Positions 1 to 9,041 of a stretch of DNA of 64,000 nt are shown here, piece by piece. The notes beneath the pieces are model-generated. The model was given only the letters and a program-made list of their open reading frames with translations. It ran no database searches and was not told where the DNA came from. A program made the position numbers and the translations under genes. This DNA is from Alphaproteobacteria bacterium (GTDB lineage: Bacteria; Pseudomonadota; Alphaproteobacteria; SMXQ01), in assembly GCA_030831315.1 (NCBI GenBank), contig JAURLI010000049.1, positions 26,839-90,838 on the forward strand. Reading direction: 5' to 3'. Numbering within the stretch: the stretch's first letter is position 1; each line of letters starts with the position of its first letter.

Positions 1-425
1 AGCTTGCCGATGGCGATCCTGGCGCCGGGCTGGTTGGCGTCGAGCCATGCCTTGACCGGCACGTTGGTCGCCGCCGATACGGCCGTCAGCTTTTGCAGGG
101 CGCTCAATTCATCCCAGCCCTTGGGTGCCACGCCCGCCACGCGCGGCTGGGCGGCGTGGTGGCGCTGGCCCAGCTGCACCACGGCGGGAAAGAGATTGGC
201 GACGACCGCCTCATAGACCGGGTCGTTCGCCTGCGCGCCGGCCGTGGCCTCCGCCGTGCGGTTGTGGCGCTTCTGGAAGTCGCTTTCGAGCACCAGCTGG
301 GTCGCGGGGAAATCCACCTCCGCGCCGTTGGTCTGCTCGATATAGACGGTATCGCCGTCGACCTCGATCACTTCGCCCACAACGTTGCGCGCTTCGTTGC
401 GCACGATATCTCCGGGCTTGAACAT
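1..425 (-). CDS. Hypothetical protein, C-terminus cut by window edge
   Basis: This gene runs leftward off the window and about 141 residues are visible. The ATG at 425-423 begins MFKPGDIVRNEARNVVGEV. The first 50 residues look like a small beta-barrel (KOW/SH3-like pattern with GDIV and VGEVIEVDGDTVYIE), followed by a mostly helical part. I do not recognise a family and no catalytic motif is visible. It lies 44 bases beyond the stop of the MFS gene on the same strand, so it may be the last gene of the helicase-MFS transcript. GC-rich codon use matches the neighbours. The frame is open and the start is preceded by a purine-rich GAGGA, so it is probably a real gene. Confidence 0.6.
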   Translation of the reverse strand, partial: MFKPGDIVRNEARNVVGEVIEVDGDTVYIEQTNGAEVDFPATQLVLESDFQKRHNRTAEATAGAQANDPVYEAVVANLFPAVVQLGQRHHAAQPRVAGVAPKGWDELSALQKLTAVSAATNVPVKAWLDANQPGARIAIGK

Positions 426-469
426 GGGGCAATCCTCTCTTTTGCCGATCCTGCCACATGCGGCGCGGA

Positions 470-1705
470 TCAGCTTCTGAATTCCGGCAGTCTTCTCACG
501 AACAGGGCGACGCAGAGGGTAATGGCGATCAGCGCGCCGCCGCAGATATAGAAGCTGTCGATCAGACCGAAGCGCTCGACAACGAAGCCCATGATCAGCG
601 GCACGAAGAAGGACGCGGCGCGGTTGGCCGTGGTGCGCAGGCCGATGCTGGCCCCTTGCACGCTTTCATCGACGGCGCGCGAAAGGATGCCGAAGGTCAC
701 CGGCTGGGTCAGCCCCTGGGCGAAGCCGCGCCCGAAGGTGGCGAGGACGAGGGCCACGAACAGCCCGCCCAGCATCGGCGTGATGGTGACGAAGGCGATG
801 GAGGCGGTGACGAACCCGATCAGCACCCAGTGCGGCCGGAAGCGCTTTTCCCACCAGCCCGCCATCAGCGCACCCGCCATGCCGGCCCCCTCGGAAATGC
901 CCACCAGCAGGCCGATGGCGCTGCCGAGATAGCCGATGTCCTTCAGGTAGACGATGTAAAACGACGTCTGGATGCCGGTCGAGGAATTGCGCAGCACCGT
1001 CATGACGATGATGAAGGCGACCATGGGGACCGCCATCAGCGAAAACGTGCCCGCGTAGTCGCGCCAGTTGGGCATAAGCTCTTTCAGGCGGGTGCGCGCG
1101 GGCGGCGCATCGGCATTGGCGGGGGCCGCCACGCGCCGGTTGGTTTCCGGCACCTTGCGCAGCGCAACGAGGACGAGCAGCCCCGCCGCCCCGGTCACCG
1201 AGAAGGCGACCCAGGCGCCCGCGACGTCCCACACCGCGCCGATGATGACGGGGCCCAGCAACGTGCCCGCGCGGGCGAAAACGGAAAAGCGCGCGATCTC
1301 GGTGGTCTTGCCCTTGGTCAGGCGCACGATCAGCGATTGCGCACCGACCCATACGGTGGTCTGGGCAAGCCCGGTGATCAGTTGCAGCAACACGATGCCC
1401 GCGAAGAAGGGCAGCAACGGATAAAGCGGGCAGGCGATGGCCATGGCGAAGGCATAGGCAAGCGTCACCCGCCGCGTGCCCAGCTTGTCCATCAGCACGC
1501 CGCCGTGAATGGCGAGCAGGAATGGCAGCAGGCCGCCGATGCCGATGGCGATGCCGATCTCGCTCGCCGACAGGTTGAGCTGGATCGCCCACAGCGGCAG
1601 CGCCACCTTCAGCATCATGCCGACGCCGTTGCTGGCGAAGCCGACGGCATAGGTCGCCCAGATCGTGCCGGGCGATATGAGGGCTGCGGGCGCGGCGGTG
1701 CTCAC
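470..1705 (-). CDS. MFS transporter
   Basis: A 411-residue polytopic inner-membrane protein with about twelve hydrophobic segments, the usual length for a Major Facilitator Superfamily permease. A motif-A-like loop, GGVLMDKLGTRR, follows the second segment near residue 70, and a hydrophilic central loop (around residues 185-210) separates the two halves. The substrate cannot be read from the sequence; the general look is that of efflux or sugar-like MFS members. The start is GTG at 1705-1703, which overlaps the TGA of the upstream helicase gene (GTGA), so the two are translationally coupled. Confidence 0.8.
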   Translation of the reverse strand: MSTAAPAALISPGTIWATYAVGFASNGVGMMLKVALPLWAIQLNLSASEIGIAIGIGGLLPFLLAIHGGVLMDKLGTRRVTLAYAFAMAIACPLYPLLPFFAGIVLLQLITGLAQTTVWVGAQSLIVRLTKGKTTEIARFSVFARAGTLLGPVIIGAVWDVAGAWVAFSVTGAAGLLVLVALRKVPETNRRVAAPANADAPPARTRLKELMPNWRDYAGTFSLMAVPMVAFIIVMTVLRNSSTGIQTSFYIVYLKDIGYLGSAIGLLVGISEGAGMAGALMAGWWEKRFRPHWVLIGFVTASIAFVTITPMLGGLFVALVLATFGRGFAQGLTQPVTFGILSRAVDESVQGASIGLRTTANRAASFFVPLIMGFVVERFGLIDSFYICGGALIAITLCVALFVRRLPEFRS

Positions 1706-4434
1706 GCGAGGAACTCCTTGATGGCGGTGGCGGTCTCGGCGAGGCCTGCGCGGGCCACGGGCGCTCCTTCGGGGAAGGCGCGGGTAAAGCGCGACGGGCA
1801 GGCACGGTCCAAGAGCACGAAGCAGCCGTGGTCGCCCGCGCGCCGGATCAGCCGCCCGAAGGCCTGTTTCAGCTTGAGGCGCGTCAGCATCTCGTCATAG
1901 GCGCGGTTGCCGAAGCGCTGCTTGCGGGCGCGGTGCAGGATGTCGGGGCGCGGCCAGGGCGTGCGGTCGAACACGATCAGGCGCAGGCTTCGCCCCGGTA
2001 CGTCCACGCCGTCGCGCACGGCATCGGTGCCCAAGAGGCACGAGTTTTCATCTTCGCGGAAAATGTCCACCAGCGTCGGCGTGTCCATCGCATCCACGTG
2101 CTGGGCATAGAGCGCCAGGCCTGCATCGTCGAGCGCCGGGGCGATGCGCGTGTGCGTCGCGCGCAGCCGCGCGATGGAGGTGAACAGGCCGAGCGCGCCG
2201 CCGCCCGCCGCCATGAACAGGGTGCGGTAGGCCGCCGCCACCGCGTCGGCATCGTCCTTGTCCACATCGGTGACGATGAAGATGCGCGCCTGTTTCGCGT
2301 AATCGAACGGCGACGGATGGCGCGCGCGCATCACCGGCTGGGGCAGGTGCGCGGCGCCGGTGCGCGCTTCGGCCACCTTCCAGTCGGCCTCGATGTCGCC
2401 GGTGGCATCCGTCAGGGTCGCCGATGTCACCACCACGCCATGGGCTTCGGCAAAGACCGTGTCGGCGAGCGGCTTGGTCGGGTCCACCCAGTGGCGGTGC
2501 ATGCCGACGTCGACCTCTCGGCCGCCCGCGCGTTCGATGCCGAACCAGTCGACGAAGTCCTCGGGGGTTTCCTCGCCCAGCGCCGCCAGCATCGAGCGCC
2601 ACGCGGCGAGCGGGCCGCCCGCGCGATGCTCTATCGAACGCACGGCCCCTTCGATGCGCAGCCGTGTCGCGGAATCAAGATCGTCGGCGCGATCATCGAG
2701 GAGGCGCGCGAGCCGTCGCGTGACGCGGCCCAAGGGTTCGGCGATGTCGCGCAGCCCGTAATCGAGATTCGCGGCTGCTTCCAGCACGCCCTCGCCGAGC
2801 GGCCGCGCTTCGGCCTCCAGTGAATAGCCCGCTTCCGAGCCCTTGGCGCGGGCCAGCACCTGGGCGCGCAGGCGGGCGAGGAAGATTTCCATGCCGCCCT
2901 TGGGCATGTTCTCGGCGATGCGTTGCAGCCAGCCCGTCGCGGGCAGTTTCGCCGCCGCACGCACGGCGTCCTTCAATGCTTCGCCCGCTTCGCCGTCCAT
3001 TTCGACGAGATCGCCGATGCGCCGTTCCAGCCCGCGCGCGCGTGAACGGCGCCGGTCCTCGGCGCCCGCCAGCCAGCGGCGCAGTTCCGCCGCCTCGCGC
3101 CCAGTCAGGTGGATGGCGAAGGCGCTGTCGGCGGCACCGAACAGGTGATGGCCTTCGTCGAAGACGTAGCGCGTCGGCACGAAGGCGTCGTCGAGGCCCG
3201 ACAGTGCCGACTGCGCCATGACGAGGGCATGGTTGGCGACGACGATTTCCGCGCGGCGCGCGCGGCGCACGGTCTTTTCGATGAAGCATTTGTGGTAATG
3301 GGGGCAGGCGGCGTAGATGCATTCGCCGCGCCGGTCGGCCAAGCCAATCGTGCGGGCGGGGCCAAGGATTTCGATCAGCCAGGCGGGGAAGTCGCCGCCC
3401 ACCATGTCGCCGTCGCGCGACGCGGCCGCCCAGCGCGCCATCAGGCCGAGCACGGCGCCCTGGCGCGGATCGAGGCCGGCCGCCGTCACCGCGTCTTCAA
3501 GGTTCAGGAGGCAGAGGTAGTTTTCCCGTCCCTTGCGCACCACGGCCTTGAGGGCCTTTCGCACCGGGTCGGGGTAGAGGCGGTCCAGCTCCTGGTCGAT
3601 CTGGCGTTGCAGGTTGCGGGTGAAGGTCGATATCCACACCGCGCCCCGGTTCTTTTCCGCCCAGACGCTGGCGGGCGCGATGTAGCCGAGCGTCTTGCCG
3701 GTGCCGGTCTCGGCCTCGGCCAGCACCATCTGCGGCATGCCCGCCTCGGTCCGCGGCGTAAACGCATGGGTGACGGCGGAGGCATAGTCCGCCTGTTCGG
3801 GCCGCGCCTCGCCCCCATTGCCCACCAGTTCATCGAGGCGCTGGCGCGTCTCCATGTCGGTGACGGGGTAATGGGCGGCGGGGGGCTCGGGCGCTTCTTC
3901 GGCCCATTCCGGCAGGCCCCGCCACACGGCGAGCGCCTGCGCGCCCTTTTCGGCGGCGTCCAGTTCAAGGCCGAGGGCAGTCAGCACGTGGGGCCCCCAG
4001 CCCCAGCCGCCGGCCGCCATCAGCCGGGCCATGTCGCGAAGCTCGGGATTTTCGCCGGCCTGTTCCGGCAGCTCCGCCAGAAGGGCGCGCACGGCGGCGA
4101 TGAGGGCCACCGCCTCGTCCTCGTGGCCCGCGCCGACGGTGATGCCGAGTGCGCGGGCAAGGCCGCGCGGCGTGGGCACGCAGAAGCGGGCGGGGCGGGT
4201 GAAGGCGAAAAGTTCCAGCGCGTCGAGGGCCGGAAAGGCCCCGAGATTGAGCCTGCGCGCCGCATGGGGGGCGTGGACCAGCACGTGGGGGGTGGCCCGG
4301 AGGCGGGTTTCCGCCTCGCGCCGGGTCAGGGTCGCCACCTCGCCGTCGGCCGAAAGCGTCAGCGCCCCCTTGGGCGTGGCGATCAGCACGGGGGCGTCGA
4401 AGGCTATGGAAATGCGGTGGGGTTCGCCGGACAT
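1702..4434 (-). CDS. ATP-dependent DNA helicase, DinG/Rad3 (XPD-like) family
   Basis: A 910-residue superfamily 2 helicase of the iron-sulfur Rad3/XPD/DinG group, expected to unwind DNA with a 5' overhang, D-loops or R-loops during repair. Visible motifs: Walker A AETGTGKT near residue 239, the DEGHH box (DEAH type) near 425, TSATLTD (motif III-like), and QAFGRLIRR (motif VI) near the C-terminus. Four cysteines between Walker A and the DEGHH box (NYLCLL, then GECIYAACPHYHKC) are the expected 4Fe-4S ligands. An extra N-terminal region of about 200 residues precedes the motor. It starts the leftward helicase-MFS unit and is divergent from lysS. Which DinG paralogue it is cannot be decided here. 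Confidence 0.85.
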   Translation of the reverse strand: MSGEPHRISIAFDAPVLIATPKGALTLSADGEVATLTRREAETRLRATPHVLVHAPHAARRLNLGAFPALDALELFAFTRPARFCVPTPRGLARALGITVGAGHEDEAVALIAAVRALLAELPEQAGENPELRDMARLMAAGGWGWGPHVLTALGLELDAAEKGAQALAVWRGLPEWAEEAPEPPAAHYPVTDMETRQRLDELVGNGGEARPEQADYASAVTHAFTPRTEAGMPQMVLAEAETGTGKTLGYIAPASVWAEKNRGAVWISTFTRNLQRQIDQELDRLYPDPVRKALKAVVRKGRENYLCLLNLEDAVTAAGLDPRQGAVLGLMARWAAASRDGDMVGGDFPAWLIEILGPARTIGLADRRGECIYAACPHYHKCFIEKTVRRARRAEIVVANHALVMAQSALSGLDDAFVPTRYVFDEGHHLFGAADSAFAIHLTGREAAELRRWLAGAEDRRRSRARGLERRIGDLVEMDGEAGEALKDAVRAAAKLPATGWLQRIAENMPKGGMEIFLARLRAQVLARAKGSEAGYSLEAEARPLGEGVLEAAANLDYGLRDIAEPLGRVTRRLARLLDDRADDLDSATRLRIEGAVRSIEHRAGGPLAAWRSMLAALGEETPEDFVDWFGIERAGGREVDVGMHRHWVDPTKPLADTVFAEAHGVVVTSATLTDATGDIEADWKVAEARTGAAHLPQPVMRARHPSPFDYAKQARIFIVTDVDKDDADAVAAAYRTLFMAAGGGALGLFTSIARLRATHTRIAPALDDAGLALYAQHVDAMDTPTLVDIFREDENSCLLGTDAVRDGVDVPGRSLRLIVFDRTPWPRPDILHRARKQRFGNRAYDEMLTRLKLKQAFGRLIRRAGDHGCFVLLDRACPSRFTRAFPEGAPVARAGLAETATAIKEFLA

Positions 4435-4462
4435 TGGCGCAGTATAATGATCCGCCCGCCTG

Positions 4463-4491
4463 TTGACGAATGCCCCGGTGACCCCTAGGTT
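4463..4491 (+). promoter_or_regulatory. Candidate sigma-70 promoter of lysS
   Basis: TTGACG at 4463-4468, 17 bases, then TAGGTT at 4486-4491. This would start the transcript near 4498, just upstream of the GGAGGT ribosome site at 4508. It lies in the divergent gap between the helicase and lysS. Read by eye only. Confidence 0.5.
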
Positions 4492-4523
4492 CCGGCCACG
4501 TTTTTAGTGGAGGTATAAGGACC

Positions 4524-6128
4524 GTGACCGCCAAGCCGCGTGATCTTGCGATGGACTCGAACGCCTGGCCGTTTGTGGAGGCGCGCAAGGTGCTCGCCCG
4601 CCTCGACGGCAAGCAGGGCGACGCCATTCGCAAACGCGGCTACGTCCTGTTCGAGACCGGCTACGGCCCCTCGGGCCTGCCGCATATCGGCACCTTCGGC
4701 GAGGTCTGCCGCACCACGATGGTGCGCAAGGCCTTCGAGATGATCTCGGATATTCCGACCAAGCTGATCGCCTTTTCCGACGACATGGACGGGTTGCGCC
4801 GGGTGCCCGACAACATTCCCAAGCGCGACCATATCGAGAAGTTCCGCGAGCTGCCGCTGACGTCCGTGCCCGATCCCTTCGAGTGCCACAACTCGTTCGG
4901 CGAGCACAACAACGCCCAGCTGCGCATGTTCCTCGACACCTTCGGCTTCGACTACGAATTCCGCTCGGCCACCGAATGCTACAAGGCGGGGCTGTTCGAC
5001 GACGTGAAGATGAAGGTGCTCGAGCATTACGACGAGATCATGGAAGTCATGCTGCCGACGCTCGGGCCGGAACGCCGCGCGACCTATTCGCCGTTCCTGC
5101 CGCTGTGCCCGTGGACCAACCGCGTCCTTCAGGTGCCGGTGATCGAGCGCAACCTGGAAAAGGGCACCTTCGTCTATCAGGACGCCGACAACCAGACCTA
5201 CGAGGTCCAGGTGCGCGGCGCCGCCTGCAAGCTGCAGTGGAAGGTGGACTGGGCGATGCGCTGGACGGCGCTTGCGGTCGATTACGAAATGTCGGGCAAG
5301 GACCTGATCGATTCGGTGCGGCTATCGTCGAAGATCTGCCGCATCCTCGGCGGCCGTCCGCCCGAGACCTTCACCTACGAGCTGTTCCTCGACGACAAGG
5401 GCCAGAAGATTTCCAAGTCCAAGGGCAACGGCCTGACGGTGGAGGAATGGCTCGCCTACGCGCCGCACGAAAGCCTCGCCTATTACATGTACCAGGCGCC
5501 GCAGCGCGCCAAGCGGCTCTACTTCGACGTCATTCCGAAGTGCGTGGACGAATACCTCGCGCATCTCGGCAATTACGTGAAGGAGGACGAGGCCAAGCGC
5601 CTGCAGAACCCCGTCCACCACATTCACGCGCACGAGGCGTCGGTGCCGGCCCCCCAGGCGGGGCTGTCCTACAGCATCCTTCTGAACCTGGCGTCGGTCT
5701 GCAACAGCGAGGACAAGGCGGTGCTGTGGGGCTTCATCACCCGCTACGCGCCGGAAGCCACGCCCGCGACCGCGCCGATGCTCGACCGGCTGGTGGGTTA
5801 TGCCATCCGCTACTACCAGGACTTCGTGAAGCCCGGGAAGGTCTACCGCAAGGCGACCGAGGCCGAGCGCGCGGCGCTTTCCGACCTGCTGGCCGAACTC
5901 AGGAAGCTGCCCGCGACGGCGGTGGCCGAGGATATCCAGTACCAGGTCTATGAAGTGGGCAAGCGCCACCCGTTCGACGATCTCAAGTCGTGGTTCGCGG
6001 CGCTCTATGAAATCCTGCTCGGCCAGAAGACCGGCCCGCGCATGGGCTCCTTCATCGAGCTTTACGGCGTGGCGGAAATGTCTGCGCTGATCGAGCGCGC
6101 ACTCAAGGGTGAAGACCTCGCCGCCTAG
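4524..6128 (+). CDS. lysS: Lysyl-tRNA synthetase, class I
   Basis: A 534-residue class I LysRS, which charges tRNA-Lys with lysine in the cytoplasm. It belongs to the archaeal-type class I fold found in many alphaproteobacteria, not the common class II bacterial enzyme. The HIGH-type signature is in GLPHIGTFGEV near residue 54 and the KMSKS-type signature is QKISKSKGNG near residue 295. I chose the GTG at 4524 because a strong GGAGGT lies ten bases upstream; the in-frame ATG at 4551 is the alternative. Its length fits the family. The gene stands alone between a divergent helicase and a convergent DedA gene. Confidence 0.95.
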   Translation: MTAKPRDLAMDSNAWPFVEARKVLARLDGKQGDAIRKRGYVLFETGYGPSGLPHIGTFGEVCRTTMVRKAFEMISDIPTKLIAFSDDMDGLRRVPDNIPKRDHIEKFRELPLTSVPDPFECHNSFGEHNNAQLRMFLDTFGFDYEFRSATECYKAGLFDDVKMKVLEHYDEIMEVMLPTLGPERRATYSPFLPLCPWTNRVLQVPVIERNLEKGTFVYQDADNQTYEVQVRGAACKLQWKVDWAMRWTALAVDYEMSGKDLIDSVRLSSKICRILGGRPPETFTYELFLDDKGQKISKSKGNGLTVEEWLAYAPHESLAYYMYQAPQRAKRLYFDVIPKCVDEYLAHLGNYVKEDEAKRLQNPVHHIHAHEASVPAPQAGLSYSILLNLASVCNSEDKAVLWGFITRYAPEATPATAPMLDRLVGYAIRYYQDFVKPGKVYRKATEAERAALSDLLAELRKLPATAVAEDIQYQVYEVGKRHPFDDLKSWFAALYEILLGQKTGPRMGSFIELYGVAEMSALIERALKGEDLAA

Positions 6129-6137
6129 GCGGCGCGT

Positions 6138-6758
6138 CTATTCTCCGCCGCCGGCGCTTTCTTTTTCGGCCTTGTGCCGTTTGATCTGGCGGCGCAGCAG
6201 AAGCGCCACCACGACGACGAAGGTGGCAAGCAGGCCCACGCCGACAATCTTGACCGCGTCGCCCAGCAAATGCTCGGGCAGCGATGCGGTCACCATTTCC
6301 GATGCCACGGCGAAGCCCCAGCCGAAACCGACGAAGCTCGCCGCCCAGACGGCGGCGGCGATGCAGTTGATCACCGCGAACTTGAGCCACGGATAATGGA
6401 TCATGCCGATGGTGACCGATGAAATGTTGCGCACGCCGTAGATGAAGCGGAACGACAGGATGAACCACACCCCGTAACGGCGCATCAGCTCCGAGACGTG
6501 GAACACGCCCGGTTCCCATTTGGGGTAACGCTTGAGAAGGTTGGGCCCGTAGCGGCGGCCGAGGTAATACCAGGTCTGGTCGCCGAGGAACGACCCCGTC
6601 CACGCGCACAGGAAAAGCCAGAACGGGTTGAGAATGCCGTAATGGCCCGCATAGCCGCCGAAGATGACGACGGTTTCGCCTTCGAAGAAGGTCCAGACGA
6701 AGATCACCGGGTAGGCGAGGTGCCCCCAGTCCCGGAAAATCTCTGCGATCTGTTCCAT
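6138..6758 (-). CDS. DedA family inner-membrane protein
   Basis: A 206-residue DedA/VTT-domain protein with about five hydrophobic segments. Family signatures visible are FFEGETVVIFGGYAGHYG near the N-terminus, GSFLGDQTWYYLGRRYG, and FRFIYGVRNISS, whose arginine is conserved in the family. Characterised DedA proteins are tied to proton-motive-force maintenance and to lipid-carrier flipping (undecaprenyl phosphate, phosphatidylethanolamine). The C-terminus is a short, charged cytoplasmic tail. It lies 110 bases downstream of the aminotransferase gene on the same strand. That gap holds GC-rich inverted repeats (GGGGGC-A-GCCCCC at 6824-6836) and a possible TTGACG -35 element on the minus strand at 6843-6838, so it may have its own promoter. 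Confidence 0.85.
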   Translation of the reverse strand: MEQIAEIFRDWGHLAYPVIFVWTFFEGETVVIFGGYAGHYGILNPFWLFLCAWTGSFLGDQTWYYLGRRYGPNLLKRYPKWEPGVFHVSELMRRYGVWFILSFRFIYGVRNISSVTIGMIHYPWLKFAVINCIAAAVWAASFVGFGWGFAVASEMVTASLPEHLLGDAVKIVGVGLLATFVVVVALLLRRQIKRHKAEKESAGGGE

Positions 6759-6868
6759 AGACCCTGACGCCGGTTGAAAATGCGGGCCTGCGCGCGATGT
6801 GCCAGCCGGGGCGGACTTTGCTTGGGGGCAGCCCCCGCGTCAAGGCCCCTGTCCGGGGGGGGGCTGGT

Positions 6869-7750
6869 TCAGGCCGCCCGCGTCCCCCTGGCCCAGGCGA
6901 AGTAAAGCTCGCGGGCGCGGGCATAGGCCGGGCCCGGCTGCAATTCCCGTTCGCCCAGCTTGATGCAGGGGGTGACCTTGGCGTAGTTGCCGGTGGCGAA
7001 AACCTCGTCTGCGGCCATCAGGTCGTCGAAGGTGAGCGAGCACTCGCGCACCTCGTGCCCATCCGCGCGCAGAAGGCCGATCACCCGCTGGCGGGTGATG
7101 CCGTCGAGAAACGTGCCGTTTGGCACCGGCGTCATCACCGTGCCGCTAACCGCGCAGAAGATATTGGCGGTGGCGAATTCGGCGACGTTGCCGTTGGCGT
7201 CCAGTACCACGGCATTGCCGAAGCCCGCCGCCCGCGCCGCGCGCAGCGCCGCCGCCGATTGCGGGTAAAGGCAGGAGGCCTTGGCGAGCGTCGGCGCGGA
7301 TTCGGGCGAAGGCCTGCGAATGCGCGACAGGTGTGCGGAAAAGCCGCGTGGTTCGGGCATCGGCGCCTCGAACAGGGTGAGGACGAATTTCGTCGTGTCC
7401 GCCTTGGGGCTGACGAAGCCTTCGTCGGCATAGAACATCGGCCGGATGTAAAGCTCGGCGCCTGCGGGAAACTGGGCGATGCCCTCGCGGGCGAGCGCTT
7501 CGATGCGGGCGGCATCGACGGGGGGATCGAGGCCCAGCACCCGGGCCGAGGCGACGGCTCGGGCGCAATGGCGGTCGAGATCGGGGGCGAGCCCGGCGAA
7601 GGCCCGTGCCCCGTCGAACACGACGGAAGCCATCCATGCCCCGTTGGTCATCGGCCCCATGATCGGCGGATTGCCCCAGACCCAGGCGCCGTCGATGTAG
7701 TGCAGGCCGTGGGTGTCGGAGCGCGCGCGGGTATTTTTTGTCTCTGTCAT
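6869..7750 (-). CDS. Class IV PLP aminotransferase, branched-chain type
   Basis: A 293-residue fold-type IV PLP enzyme related to IlvE and D-amino-acid aminotransferase. The likely Schiff-base lysine lies in LAKASCLYPQ, and the family's E-x4-N element is present as EFATANIF. The N-terminal part carries YIDGAWVWGNPPIMGP and a substrate-loop region with VVFDGARAF. In alphaproteobacteria such proteins are usually annotated as branched-chain aminotransferases (2-oxoglutarate with Leu/Ile/Val); a 4-amino-4-deoxychorismate lyase or D-amino-acid role is not excluded. The ATG at 7750 sits upstream of a sequence divergent from pyrD. A run of nine Gs lies just past its stop. Confidence 0.8.
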   Translation of the reverse strand: MTETKNTRARSDTHGLHYIDGAWVWGNPPIMGPMTNGAWMASVVFDGARAFAGLAPDLDRHCARAVASARVLGLDPPVDAARIEALAREGIAQFPAGAELYIRPMFYADEGFVSPKADTTKFVLTLFEAPMPEPRGFSAHLSRIRRPSPESAPTLAKASCLYPQSAAALRAARAAGFGNAVVLDANGNVAEFATANIFCAVSGTVMTPVPNGTFLDGITRQRVIGLLRADGHEVRECSLTFDDLMAADEVFATGNYAKVTPCIKLGERELQPGPAYARARELYFAWARGTRAA

Positions 7751-7865
7751 GGGCTGATTTTCACCGATTGGCGCGCCATCACGAAGCGCTTTCGGCGGCC
7801 CTGTTCACGGCGGGGCCCTTGGGCTAACTTCAGTGGGCGTTTTTGCCCGCGATGGAGATGTTTTC

Positions 7866-8915
7866 GTGAGCCTGTGGCCCCTTGCGCGCGCGGCGCTGTT
7901 CGCGCTGCCTGCCGAAACCGCCCATGGTCTGACCATCAGGGGGTTGCGTGCCGGGCTTGGTCCGCGCATGGGCCGGGCCGAGACGAACGACGCGCTCGCC
8001 ATCGACGTCTTCGGCCGTCGTTTTCCCAATCCGCTCGGCCTTGCCGCCGGCTTCGACAAGGATGCCCGCGTGGTCGCGCCGATGCTGGCGATGGGCTTCG
8101 GCTTCGTCGAAGTCGGCACCCTGACGCCGCGTCCGCAGCCGGGCAATCCACGCCCGCGCCTGTTCCGCCTGAAAGAGGACCGCGCGGTGATCAACCGGCT
8201 CGGCTTCAACAACGGTGGTGCCGCGGCGGCGGCGAAACGGCTTACCGCGTTTCGCGCCCGCGATGCGAACGCCATCGTCGGCGTCAACATCGGCCGCAAC
8301 AAGACCTCGACCGATGCGGTTGCCGATTACGCGGAAGCTGCCCGCGTGCTGGGGCCGCTTGCCGATTACCTGGTGATCAATGTGTCCTCGCCGAACACGC
8401 CGGGCCTGCGCGACCTGCAGGGTGCGGGTGCGATGGCGGAACTGGTCGCGGCGGTGCGCGCCTCACGCGGCGAAACCGCGCCGCCGGTGCTGGTCAAGAT
8501 CGCCCCGGACCTGACCGACGGCCAGCTCGCCGACATCTGCGCGCTGGCACGCGCGGGCGGCATGGACGGGCTGACCGTATCCAACACCACCATCGAGCGC
8601 CCCGACACGCTCAAGAGCGACAACCGCGCCGAGACCGGCGGGCTGTCCGGTGCACCCCTGATGGAACGCGCCACGCGGCTTCTGGCCGATGCCTATGTCG
8701 AGGTGCGCGGCAAGGTGCCGCTGGTGGGGGTGGGGGGCATCGCCTCGGCCGCCGATGCCTATGCCAAGATCCGGGCGGGGGCGAGCCTGGTGCAGCTCTA
8801 TACGGCCATGGTCTACGAGGGCCCCGGCCTGCCGGGGCGCATCCTCGCGGGGCTTGTCGAGCGGCTCAAGGCCGACGGTTTCGCCCATATCCGGGACGCC
8901 GTCGGCGCCGGTTGA
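7866..8915 (+). CDS. pyrD: Dihydroorotate dehydrogenase (quinone), class 2
   Basis: A 349-residue membrane-associated class 2 DHODH, which oxidises dihydroorotate to orotate with FMN and passes electrons to quinone (pyrimidine synthesis). The class 2 N-terminal helical extension (LWPLARAALFALPAETAH) precedes the barrel. Then come LGLAAGFDKDA, INRLGFNNGG, VNIGRNK and NVSSPNTPGLR, with the catalytic serine of class 2 enzymes in this last element. LVGVGGIASAADAYAKIRAGASLVQLYTAMVYEGP near the end is the phosphate-binding region of FMN. I start it at GTG 7866, preceded by GGAG; an upstream in-frame GTG at 7833 would add 11 unlikely residues. Confidence 0.93.
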   Translation: MSLWPLARAALFALPAETAHGLTIRGLRAGLGPRMGRAETNDALAIDVFGRRFPNPLGLAAGFDKDARVVAPMLAMGFGFVEVGTLTPRPQPGNPRPRLFRLKEDRAVINRLGFNNGGAAAAAKRLTAFRARDANAIVGVNIGRNKTSTDAVADYAEAARVLGPLADYLVINVSSPNTPGLRDLQGAGAMAELVAAVRASRGETAPPVLVKIAPDLTDGQLADICALARAGGMDGLTVSNTTIERPDTLKSDNRAETGGLSGAPLMERATRLLADAYVEVRGKVPLVGVGGIASAADAYAKIRAGASLVQLYTAMVYEGPGLPGRILAGLVERLKADGFAHIRDAVGAG

Positions 8916-8930
8916 GGCTGCCCGGCAGGG

Positions 8931-8948
8931 TTAGCAATTGTTAACCAT
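8931..8948 (+). promoter_or_regulatory. CtrA-like box upstream of the TipF-like gene
   Basis: TTAGCAATTG followed by TTAACCAT, about 95 bases before the TipF-like start. TTAACCAT is the half-site described for CtrA in Caulobacter. The left half (TTAG) and the spacing (six bases rather than seven) deviate from the full TTAA-N7-TTAA consensus. It is an AT-rich island between pyrD and the next gene. Confidence 0.35.
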
Positions 8949-9041
8949 ATTTCAAGACCTTGGCGGCACAGTCAGGGGGCCGGACACAGGGTCCGGGCCG
9001 TTCAACCGCGGGTCCAGCGACCCCTCCGTTCCGGAGCCAGC

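Noticed and set aside
6120..6133. Palindrome GCCGCC-TAGGCGGC at the lysS stop as a terminator
   Set aside because: Almost no loop and no T tract; likely chance in GC-rich sequence.
6855..6863. A run of nine Gs as a phase-variation tract
   Set aside because: It lies just past the aminotransferase stop, not in a coding or promoter position that would switch a gene.
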